Below are positions 1 to 5,820 of a stretch of 16,176 nucleotides of DNA, in pieces. Location: contig JAHWKP010000018.1 of NCBI GenBank assembly GCA_019347775.1, positions 1 through 16,176 on the forward strand, in the 5' to 3' direction. The stretch comes from Actinomycetota bacterium (GTDB taxonomy: Bacteria; Actinomycetota; Acidimicrobiia; Acidimicrobiales; JAHWKP01). Under the pieces are notes generated by a model. It did not search any database. It saw only the letters and a program-made list of their open reading frames with translations, and had not been told where the DNA came from. A program made the position numbers and the translations under genes. Within the stretch, counting starts at the first letter, position 1. Each line of letters begins with the position of its first letter.

Positions 1-404
1 ATTCGCAGGATTCGATGGCCGCGCTCGACGGCCAGGTCCTCCACGTTGGTCTCGCACGCCTCACTGACCCTCAGACCGTTCAGGGCCAGGAGCACCGCGA
101 GAGCCCGGTGCGCACCGTCGTAGTGATCGGCGGCGGCCAGGAACATGCCGAGCTCCGTGCGGTCGAGACCCCGCGCATCCGACGGGTGGACCTGCGGACG
201 CCGCACGTACTCGGCCGGATTCGAGCCGATCCGTCCGTCGATGTGAGCGAACCGATAGAAGCCGCACACCGTGGAGAGCCGCCGGTCGATCGTCGATGCG
301 GCGAGCCCTCGTTCTTCCATCGCGCCCCGCCAGAGTTCGATGTGCGGGCGGGTTGCGGCGAGCTGGAGGGACTGATCGTGGTCATGGCTGAATCTCCTCA
401 TCAT
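1..404 (-). CDS. Tyrosine recombinase/integrase, N-terminally truncated, runs off left edge
   Basis: This is a site-specific recombinase of the phage-integrase family. The visible 134 residues hold the rear part of the N-terminal SAM-like DNA-binding domain (RPHIELW at 19-25, then STIDRRLSTVCGFYRF at 37-52). The start of the catalytic domain follows, with the box I arginine in LNGLRVSEAC (R112). The remaining catalytic residues would lie beyond position 1. Family members of this type usually carry about 40-50 more residues before the segment corresponding to RRFSHDHDQSL. Here an in-frame TAG lies shortly upstream of the ATG at 404, and the DNA at 405-648 does not encode the missing part in any frame I could read. 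The gene therefore looks 5'-truncated and probably inactive, a relic of an older integration. Alternative start: the second ATG at 401. Recognition of the family is firm; the pseudogene status is inference. Confidence 0.75.
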   Translation of the reverse strand, partial: MMRRFSHDHDQSLQLAATRPHIELWRGAMEERGLAASTIDRRLSTVCGFYRFAHIDGRIGSNPAEYVRRPQVHPSDARGLDRTELGMFLAAADHYDGAHRALAVLLALNGLRVSEACETNVEDLAVERGHRILR

Positions 405-648
405 GTTGGGAGATCCAGCAGACGCCTCGTCCGCCTCGCAGGCCAGCGCGACCTACCGGCCCATCAGCCGGCGATTGGGGCCACTGGGCGAGTGATGACA
501 CCGCCCGTTCTGTGGCACCCGCTACTGACTCTGGCCGCGGGCAGATCGCCGATTCGCGCGGCGGTGGTTTCGTTTGCAGGCGTGAGCGGCAGCTGGGCGG
601 CGTGATCGGAAGGTTCGTGGTCGACTCTGCGCTCACGCAGGTTGGCGA

Positions 649-996
649 TCAGCCGAGCCGGTCGCGTTCGGACAGCAGACAGACGCCGAGGTCCATGAGG
701 CCGGGGATGCACGGGTCGATGATCCGGTAGAGCACACGTTGGCCCTCGCGGCGCGCGTGGACGATGCGTTGGTCGGCAAGGCGCTGGAGTTGGTTGGATA
801 CGGCCTGCTGGCTGGCGTCGACCCGCTCGGCGATGTCGGACGGGCTGATCTCGCCGGCCAGGTGGATGGCATGCAAGATCCGAAGCCGGCCGTCGTTGGC
901 AAGCACCTTGAACAGCTCGGCAAGACCCTCGGCCGATCGCTCCGGGAGCAGGTCGCCGGCGAGGTGAGGGAACTGGTCTTTGCGGGTCTTCGCCAT
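649..996 (-). CDS. arsR: ArsR/SmtB-family metal(loid)-responsive repressor
   Basis: This is a 115-aa winged-helix repressor that would release DNA on binding a thiophilic metal ion or arsenite. The helix-turn-helix covers roughly residues 48-75 (ISPSDIAERVDASQQAVSNQL), preceded by the family's LFKVLANDGRLRILH segment (28-42). It has no N-terminal ELCVCDL-type cysteine pair. Its cysteines sit in the C-terminal helix (C96 and C106, in DPCIPGLMDLGVC), as in actinobacterial sensors such as CmtR that use C-terminal thiols; the exact metal is inferred from context. The ATG at 996 is chosen because GGAG lies 6 nt upstream; longer in-frame starts run into the operator. It is divergent from the membrane protein-arsM-rhodanese operon, and the palindrome between them is its likely binding site. 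Confidence 0.85.
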   Translation of the reverse strand: MAKTRKDQFPHLAGDLLPERSAEGLAELFKVLANDGRLRILHAIHLAGEISPSDIAERVDASQQAVSNQLQRLADQRIVHARREGQRVLYRIIDPCIPGLMDLGVCLLSERDRLG

Positions 997-1011
997 TGCG
1001 TTCTCCAAGGA

Positions 1012-1027
1012 TACATGGTTCCATGTA
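1012..1027. promoter_or_regulatory. Palindromic operator between arsR and the arsM operon
   Basis: TACATGG-TT-CCATGTA is a perfect inverted repeat with 7-bp arms and a 2-bp centre. It lies 15 bp upstream of the arsR start and 3 bp upstream of the divergent ATG at 1031, so it would overlap the core promoters of both directions. ArsR-family operators are typically short imperfect 12-2-12 palindromes in this position. Operator function is inferred; the symmetry is seen directly. Confidence 0.7.
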
Positions 1028-1030
1028 GTA

Positions 1031-2101
1031 ATGGACGCTGGAGTGAAGCCTACAAGCCCCGTCGACATTCCGGCGGTGGCCCCAGCCTCGGGCCGCGAGC
1101 ACCTGGGCACTGTGCTGTTCGGATTGTGGATGACAGTCGGCTTGTTCCTCGACGGCTACTTCCACCAGAGCCTCGAGGCCGGCTCCGACACCGAATCGTT
1201 TGTCACGCCGTGGCATGCGGTGTTCTACGCCGGGTTCGCCGCCTCGGCGCTGTGGCTGGCGGCAATGTCGAGACGACGAGCGAGTGCCGGGGTCGTGGAC
1301 TGGAGGCTGTCGTACCTTCCGCCTGGCTTTGGCGGCGCCCGGCTCGGCCTGGTCCTGTTCGCGCTCGGCGGGCTCGGCGACGCAGCGTGGCACAGCGCCT
1401 TGGGCGTCGAGCGTGGCATCGACGCGTTGCTCAGCCCCACCCACCTGCTGCTGTTCGTCGGTTTGCTCCTGATCCTCACCGCGCCCGTACGGGCGGCGCG
1501 TGCTGCGCCCGACAATCCACCCCGGCCCTGGATGCTCGCCGGCTCGGTCATCGCCGCCACCGCGCTGGTTGGCTTCTTCCTGAACTTCGTCTGGGGCCTG
1601 GGTATCGCGGCCCTGGCGCGTGCTGCGTATGACCCCGTCACCAACGCCGGGGAGACGGCGGTCATCGCGGGAGTGGCCTCAACCTTGATCACCACGGTCG
1701 TGCTGTTCGCCGCGGTGCGGGCGCTCGTGGCGACCGGAACGCCACCGCCCGGCGCTGTGGCGGTGCTGTTCGGCGTCGTCGCGACACTGGTATCGCTTGC
1801 TTTCGACGAAGACGCAGAAGGCGTCGCCGCCGCCGTCGCGGCAGGCGTGACCCTGGATGTCGCGCTCCGCATCAGAAGCGTGCGCCCACGGGCGCGTCTC
1901 CTGCCAGCGGCCTTCTCCGCCGCGGCGGTCGTGCTGTGGCTCACCTATCTCGGACTGCTCGCCGCACTCGACGGCATTGAGTGGCAGGCCGAGATCTGGC
2001 TGGGCACCGCCACCCTCAACGCCCTGGCCGCCACCGCGATCGCCACCGTGACAGGTCCCCACCCCGATCCGACACCCATACCCGAGGGAGCGACACCATG
2101 A
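1031..2101 (+). CDS. Multi-pass membrane protein with two DxxxH motifs, arsenic operon
   Basis: This is a 356-aa integral membrane protein of no function I can name. About 8-10 hydrophobic segments are visible, for example near residues 26-45, 60-80, 104-122, 135-150, 168-190, 205-225 and 318-340. The N-terminal half is rich in polar residues placed within or beside these segments: DGYFH (D41, H45), TPWH (H62), GDAAWH (D117, H121), E127 and SPTH (H138). The two DxxxH motifs and the extra histidines look like a metal- or cofactor-binding site in the membrane. The ATG at 1031 is chosen because it follows the operator directly; no ribosome-binding site is evident, so the mRNA may be leaderless. 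Its stop overlaps the arsM start (ATGA), implying co-translation. It is not ArsB, Acr3 or ArsP by any motif I recognise. A role in moving arsenic species or protecting the membrane is inferred from the operon only. Confidence 0.75.
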   Translation: MDAGVKPTSPVDIPAVAPASGREHLGTVLFGLWMTVGLFLDGYFHQSLEAGSDTESFVTPWHAVFYAGFAASALWLAAMSRRRASAGVVDWRLSYLPPGFGGARLGLVLFALGGLGDAAWHSALGVERGIDALLSPTHLLLFVGLLLILTAPVRAARAAPDNPPRPWMLAGSVIAATALVGFFLNFVWGLGIAALARAAYDPVTNAGETAVIAGVASTLITTVVLFAAVRALVATGTPPPGAVAVLFGVVATLVSLAFDEDAEGVAAAVAAGVTLDVALRIRSVRPRARLLPAAFSAAAVVLWLTYLGLLAALDGIEWQAEIWLGTATLNALAATAIATVTGPHPDPTPIPEGATP

Positions 2102-2826
2102 CCGACGACACCACCGACAGGGTCCGCCAGCGCTACGCCGAGCTGGCCACCACCGCCGCCCACGGCGCCACCTGTTGCACACCCGAGGAGCAGACAGTCT
2201 TCGGCGCGTCCCTCTACGACCTCGGCGACCTCGGCACCCTCCCCGCCACCGCGGCGCAGGCATCGCTCGGGTGCGGCAACCCCACTGCGGTCGCCGACCT
2301 GCACGCGGCGGAGGTCGTGTTGGACCTCGGCTCCGGCGGCGGCATCGACGTCATCCTCTCGGCCCGCCGCGTCGGACCGGCCGGCAAGGCCTACGGCCTT
2401 GACATGACCGACGAGATGCTCGACCTCGCGCGAGCCAACGCCGCCGAAGCCAACGTCCCCAACGTCGAGTTCCTCAAGGGCCACATCGAATCGATCCCCC
2501 TCCCGGACGCCACCGTCGACGTGGTCATCTCCAACTGCGTGATCAACCTCTCGTCCGACAAGCCAGCCGTACTGCGCGAAGCCGCCCGGGTTCTGCGGCC
2601 TGGTGGACGGTTCGCCGTCAACGACGTCATCGTCGACGCCGAAATGGACGACGCCACCAAGGCCGACATCGACCAATGGACCGGCTGCATCGCCGGCGCC
2701 CTCACCCGAGACACCTACATCGAACTCCTCGAAGACGCAGGACTTGTCGGCATCGAAATCACCGAGACCCACCGAGTCCACCCCCACGCCGCCTCCGCCA
2801 TCATCCGAGCTCACAAACCCGCCTGA
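2098..2826 (+). CDS. arsM: Arsenite methyltransferase (ArsM type)
   Basis: This 242-aa class I SAM-dependent methyltransferase would methylate As(III) stepwise to methylated and volatile arsenicals, in the cytosol. The SAM-binding motif is VLDLGSGGGIDV (74-85), followed by LDMTDEML (101-108) and the post-motif RVLRPGGRF (164-172). The cysteines expected in the family are present: CC at 26-27 in the N-terminal segment, C59 (SLGCGNP), C147 (SNCVINL) and C197 (WTGCIAG). These correspond to the arsenic-binding and reductive thiols of ArsM proteins. Length is close to that of short bacterial ArsM; the longer C-terminal domain of eukaryotic AS3MT is absent. The ATG at 2098 overlaps the upstream stop by 4 nt, and the stop overlaps the rhodanese start by 1 nt. 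Regulation by the divergent ArsR is likely. Confidence 0.92.
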   Translation: MTDDTTDRVRQRYAELATTAAHGATCCTPEEQTVFGASLYDLGDLGTLPATAAQASLGCGNPTAVADLHAAEVVLDLGSGGGIDVILSARRVGPAGKAYGLDMTDEMLDLARANAAEANVPNVEFLKGHIESIPLPDATVDVVISNCVINLSSDKPAVLREAARVLRPGGRFAVNDVIVDAEMDDATKADIDQWTGCIAGALTRDTYIELLEDAGLVGIEITETHRVHPHAASAIIRAHKPA

Positions 2827-3161
2827 TGCCCTCCATCATCACTCACGACGAGCTTGTCGTCCGCCTTGCCGACGGCACCATCGTGCTGCTCGACGCCCAG
2901 GCACCCGGATGGTTCGAGCGCGAACACCTGCCCGGCGCGCACCGCATCGACTGGGACGACGTCGAACACTCCGTGGGCACCGCCGTCCCGGACCGTGCCA
3001 CCCCGGTGGCGGTGTACTGCTGGAACGCCACCTGCACCGGATCCGAGATCGCCGCCGCCGAGCTCGAACACCTCGGCTACCGCAACGTGTACCGCTACGT
3101 CGGCGGCAAGCAGGACTGGACCGACCACGGCGCTCCCCTCACAACGCCCGGCGCCTCCTGA
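2826..3161 (+). CDS. Single-domain rhodanese-like protein
   Basis: This is a 111-aa rhodanese-homology domain. Family hallmarks are LLDAQAPGWFEREHLPGAHRI (21-41), the active-site region VYCWNATCTGS with the candidate nucleophile C65 and a second thiol C70, and the C-terminal GGKQDW (93-98). The active loop, CWNATCT, differs from the usual CxxGxR(S/T) and carries an additional cysteine. This could suit thiol exchange or arsenate/sulfur chemistry rather than classic thiosulfate sulfurtransfer. The start is fixed by the TGATG overlap with arsM. It is the last gene of the operon, followed by a hairpin. Rhodaneses recur beside arsenic genes, so a sulfur-donor or reductase role in arsenic handling is plausible but inferred. 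Confidence 0.85.
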   Translation: MPSIITHDELVVRLADGTIVLLDAQAPGWFEREHLPGAHRIDWDDVEHSVGTAVPDRATPVAVYCWNATCTGSEIAAAELEHLGYRNVYRYVGGKQDWTDHGAPLTTPGAS

Positions 3162-3196
3162 TCGCCGCTTCCGTCACACAGATCGACGGCTCCGGA

Positions 3197-3232
3197 CGCG
3201 CTCTGAGGGCGGCGAACGCCCCAGAAAGCGCG
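3197..3232 (+). terminator. Bulged 14-bp hairpin ending the ars operon
   Basis: This is a three-tier stem. CGCGCT (3197-3202) pairs with AGCGCG (3227-3232), CTG (3203-3205) with CAG (3222-3224), and GGGCG (3207-3211) with CGCCC (3217-3221). It has a one-base bulge, a two-base AA bulge and a 5-nt loop. It starts 36 nt after the rhodanese stop. There is no T-tract, as is common for terminators in high-GC bacteria. Confidence 0.6.
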
Positions 3233-3364
3233 CCCATATGAGCAAGGGACATGACCCCGAGGTGCCGGTGCGTGCGAGGCGGCTGCGGTACCCCCGAACG
3301 GCGCCCTCAACCGCCACCACGAAGGCGCTCACTCGGTGGCCGGCTCGATGTGCGACGTGCGCGG

Positions 3365-3379
3365 TACCGTGGGCCCGTG
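3365..3379 (+). promoter_or_regulatory. Leaderless promoter -10 box of first TA-like cassette
   Basis: TACCGT (3365-3370) stands 6 nt before the GTG start at 3377. This matches the TAnnnT-N(5-8)-start pattern of leaderless actinobacterial mRNAs. No good -35 hexamer is visible. The same TACCGT box, with a 7-nt gap, precedes the second cassette at 15021. Confidence 0.5.
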
Positions 3380-3559
3380 GAAGCAGAGCTGCGCGATTGG
3401 ATCAAGGGGCTCGCGTCGCCTGATGCGGACTCCGATTCGGCCGCCGTGCAGACGATCAGTCGAGAGGCAGCCGACTATCTCGAGCGGATCGCGACCGACG
3501 GGACTCTCAAGGACGCGTTCGCCGAGCTGGCCGAGCACGAACATGACCTCGCCGGCTGA
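3377..3559 (+). CDS. Small acidic protein, putative antitoxin
   Basis: This 60-aa acidic protein appears largely helical (for example SAAVQTISREAADYLERIAT at about 21-40 and a Glu/Asp-rich tail). No known DNA-binding motif is obvious. The GTG at 3377 is preferred over the upstream ATG at 3251 because the intervening translation is Arg/Pro-rich noise and a leaderless -10 box sits 6 nt upstream. It lies 8 nt before a PIN-like gene, the usual antitoxin-first order of type II modules. Function is inferred from size, acidity and position, not from a recognised family. Confidence 0.5.
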   Translation: MEAELRDWIKGLASPDADSDSAAVQTISREAADYLERIATDGTLKDAFAELAEHEHDLAG

Positions 3560-3567
3560 TCGCCGTC

Positions 3568-4014
3568 GTGGTTCTCGTTGACGAGTACGCCGCGCTGCTC
3601 GCCCTCGTCGACCGCCCACCTGCGTCGCTGTCGGGCCAGTCGGTCGCCCTCACCTACAGCCGTGCCTACCAGCTGACCCGAGCGCTCCTGGATCCCGGAC
3701 CCGGCCGCCTGCGCGCCCGAAGCCGGTTCACGCGGCTGGCCGACGAGCTGACCGAGCAGGATCGCCACCTCCTCCAGGTCCGGCTCGCCGACCCAGACAC
3801 CGAGCACGTCCTGATCGTCGATCCCCGACCGGCCATTCGGGCCACGGCGGCGATTCAGAACACGTACGCGCTGTCGCTGCTCCAAGCCGAGACCCTGGCC
3901 GTCGCTGCCGCCAACGATTGGTCGGTGCGGTTCCTCGACGCCGACAGCGCCACCGAGACGGTCCGCCGCGCAGCGCAACAACTCGGCCTCGACCTCGAGG
4001 TCATCGGCCGTTGA
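3568..4014 (+). CDS. Putative PIN-like toxin of a TA-type pair
   Basis: This 148-aa protein starts with a hydrophobic strand ending in an aspartate (VVLVDEYAALLALV, D5), as in PIN/VapC ribonucleases. It ends with a helix-strand-Asp-helix-strand pattern (ETLAVAAANDWSVRFLDADSATETVRRAAQQLGLDLEVI) in which E108, D117, D124 and D126 could complete an acidic metal site. Length is near that of VapC proteins. The segment at 50-100 does not follow the canonical VapC pattern, so a divergent or different fold is possible. The GTG at 3568 begins 8 nt after the stop of the small acidic gene. The pair stands directly before the attachment-like repeats, fitting a role in keeping an integrated element in place. 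The toxin call is inference. Confidence 0.5.
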   Translation: MVLVDEYAALLALVDRPPASLSGQSVALTYSRAYQLTRALLDPGPGRLRARSRFTRLADELTEQDRHLLQVRLADPDTEHVLIVDPRPAIRATAAIQNTYALSLLQAETLAVAAANDWSVRFLDADSATETVRRAAQQLGLDLEVIGR

Positions 4015-4038
4015 GGGTCCGGCCCCAGACTGCTCGGC

Positions 4039-4058
4039 TGGTCACGAGCTGGTCACGA
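4039..4058 (+). repeat. Paired TGGTCACGA direct repeats, left att arm (copy 1)
   Basis: Two exact 9-mers, TGGTCACGA at 4039-4047 and 4050-4058, lie one helical turn apart (11 bp). They begin 136 and 125 bp before the tRNA-Arg core. The identical pair with identical spacing recurs at 15569-15588. They look like arm-type binding sites of a tyrosine integrase. Confidence 0.7.
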
Positions 4059-4174
4059 ACGACCACGGACCACGCCGGATGTAGGCGGACACGACCAACT
4101 TCTGTCGCCCGCTGACCAGCGAGAACCCGCCCCACGACGGACGTAGCCGGACCTCTCGGGACGCCGGAATCGGG

Positions 4175-4216
4175 CTACGGATCAGAAGGTTAGGGGTTCG
4201 AGTCCCTTCGGGCGCG
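4175..4216 (+). other. 3' half of tRNA-Arg(ACG): attachment-site scar
   Basis: The segment begins exactly at the anticodon loop (CTACGGA, anticodon ACG). It continues through the 3' anticodon stem (TCAGA), a 5-nt variable loop, the T arm (AGGGG / TTCGAGT / CCCTT), the acceptor strand CGGGCGC and discriminator G4216. The 5' half of the tRNA is absent: the bases to the left do not pair properly with TCAGA. This is what remains on one side when an element integrates into the anticodon loop of a tRNA gene. The orientation implies that the element lay to the left of 4175. The downstream stretch 4217-4518 holds no gene, only the inverted arm sites and one hairpin listed separately. Confidence 0.8.
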
Positions 4217-4290
4217 CTGCAGAGTCCCAGGTCAGGGGGTTGCGGGTACTGGAGACTGGCGTGGTCGTGATGTCTCGTCCGGGTACGTCT

Positions 4291-4308
4291 GTGACCAGAT
4301 CGTGACCA
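4291..4308 (-). repeat. Inverted TGGTCAC(GA) arm repeats right of the tRNA scar
   Basis: On the minus strand TGGTCACGA (4300-4308) and TGGTCAC followed by AG (4289-4297) stand 11 bp apart, the same phasing as the left arm pair but in opposite orientation. The nearer copy is about 95 bp right of the 19-bp core. Together with 4039-4058 they give a symmetric P-arm/core/P'-arm layout. Confidence 0.6.
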
Positions 4309-4400
4309 GCGGCCGTGCTCTCGGTCAGCCTCACATTGCTCCTGGCCCCTCGTGCCGGCGCCTGACAGCGCACAAGACCACGGCGTCCTTCTGACTGGCG

Positions 4401-4418
4401 GCCCGAAGGAGTTCGGGC
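4401..4418. terminator. Hairpin downstream of the recombinase pair
   Basis: GCCCGAA-GGAG-TTCGGGC is a perfect 7-bp stem with a 4-nt loop. It lies 101 bp past the stop of the leftward recombinase operon. There is no T-tract; a terminator role is tentative. Confidence 0.4.
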
Positions 4419-4518
4419 TCCCCCAGCGATCGGTCTGGGACGGCCACCGCCGAGATTCGGGGACGCCCGCCCATTCGAAAACTGTCTCCGAGAACCGGCG
4501 GTATACGCAGGATCGCTG

Positions 4519-5820
4519 TCAAGGAGAGCTCGTTTCGGCTCGGGTGATGAGGTCGTCGTAGAGCTTGGCCCGGTCGGTCTGGCGGTGGACCTTGGCGTGG
4601 TCGCGTTGGCGGAGGAGGACGGGAACGAACTCGGGCCCGGTGTCGAAGTAGGCGCAGGTTTCGCAGATGGTTTCCATGCGACAGTCGAGCTCGACTGGGC
4701 GGGTGCACATGCCGTTGCCGAGCATGCGGGCGTGGCTCTCTTGGCGGAGCCGTGCCATGGCGGCGGTCTCGATTTCAGCGGGCAGTGCGCCTGGCGTGGC
4801 GGCTGTGTTGTAGAGGGCGTCGATCTGTTCGCACACCGACGCGTATTCGTCGGCGACGACCCGGTCGGTGATCTTGGCGTAGACCAGGGTCATCTCCAGG
4901 GAGCGGTGACCGGGCAGCGCGGCGATGGCTTCGAGGCGCATCCCGCGGTTGATGGCCTGGGTGGCGAGGGTGTGGCGCAAACGGTGAGGGTGCATGTCGT
5001 CGATGCCGGCGATCGCGCCGATCCGGGCGACGATGCGGTGCACGGTGCGGCGGTCGATCGGGTCGTGATGGTCGGCAAGCAGCCGGCGGCTGGCGCGGAT
5101 GTGCTCGCTGTTGGTGGCGGTCCACTCGGCGAAGAGTTCGACGACGTCGGGGTGCATGGGGATCATGCGGTCGTTGCGGAGCTTGCCGACCGGGACTCGT
5201 AGCCAGTAGCCGTCGTTGCCGATCCGGGTGACCGCGTCGGCGGCGAGTTCGCAGAGCTCGGTGGCGCGCAGCCCGGAGCGGGCGAGGACCTGGGCGACGA
5301 GCCGATAGCGCGGGAGGGGATGGTTGCGGGCGGCGGCCATGAACGCGGCGGCTTGCTGGTCGGTGAGGAACTTGGGGATGGGCTCGGACCGGGGTGGGAT
5401 GTCGCCGTGGAGGATCGGGTTCCGTCCGGGGGCGTCGGGCCAGTCCCACTCGATGAGCCGTTCGAGGAAGATCCGGATCATCCGCAGCCGGTGGCGTTGG
5501 GTGTTCTTGGCCAGCGTGTCGCCGTCGGCCCGGCCGGGCTGGCTGGCGAGCCACACCTTGTAGTCCTCGACGTGGGCTCGGGTGATCTGGTTGACGATGA
5601 CCACGTCGGTCTCGGTGGTGAGCCAGCGGGCGAGCTGGCGCAGCGTGGTATCGGCCATCTCCACGCTGCGAGGCACGAGGAACGTGGTGAGCTGCAGCAG
5701 GTAGCGGCGCATGGTCGCTGTGAGCTGCGGTGCCCGGGCCGACAAGACCGCCCACTCGCGGTTCGAGGCGTTCGACGGGAACCACGGCTCGACATGCTCG
5801 ACCGCGGGTGCGGCGATCAT
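4519..5820 (-). CDS. Tyrosine recombinase with C-terminal four-cysteine module
   Basis: This 433-aa recombinase is the second gene of a coupled pair. The N-terminal core-binding domain covers about residues 30-125. The catalytic domain has R185 (GLRATE), K213 (VGKLRNDR), H279 and R282 (HRLRHT), H305 (PGHRS) and the nucleophile Y314 (TLVYAK). A further module follows (368-410) with C372, C380, C386 and C389 (spacing C-x7-C-x5-C-x2-C), which probably binds zinc. Such tails occur in transposon-type recombinases of the Tn554 TnpB kind and in mycobacterial relatives. The ATG at 5820 overlaps the upstream stop (ATGA); the longer ORF back to 6036 would only overlap the first recombinase and is rejected. 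All catalytic residues are present, so it is probably active. Confidence 0.87.
   Translation of the reverse strand: MIAAPAVEHVEPWFPSNASNREWAVLSARAPQLTATMRRYLLQLTTFLVPRSVEMADTTLRQLARWLTTETDVVIVNQITRAHVEDYKVWLASQPGRADGDTLAKNTQRHRLRMIRIFLERLIEWDWPDAPGRNPILHGDIPPRSEPIPKFLTDQQAAAFMAAARNHPLPRYRLVAQVLARSGLRATELCELAADAVTRIGNDGYWLRVPVGKLRNDRMIPMHPDVVELFAEWTATNSEHIRASRRLLADHHDPIDRRTVHRIVARIGAIAGIDDMHPHRLRHTLATQAINRGMRLEAIAALPGHRSLEMTLVYAKITDRVVADEYASVCEQIDALYNTAATPGALPAEIETAAMARLRQESHARMLGNGMCTRPVELDCRMETICETCAYFDTGPEFVPVLLRQRDHAKVHRQTDRAKLYDDLITRAETSSP

Noticed and set aside
4175..4216. A complete tRNA-Arg gene
   Set aside because: Only the part from the anticodon loop to the 3' end is present; the preceding bases do not form the 5' anticodon stem, D arm or acceptor strand.
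4182..4373. Minus-strand 63-aa ORF ending KGLEPLTF
   Set aside because: Its C-terminus is just the antisense translation of the tRNA 3' half, a well-known source of false genes, and the rest has no coding character.
4331..4708. A third recombinase-associated gene (TnpC-like, 125 aa) after the recombinase pair
   Set aside because: The size is tempting, but the frame mostly overlaps the second recombinase and its translation is Arg/Pro-rich shadow sequence.
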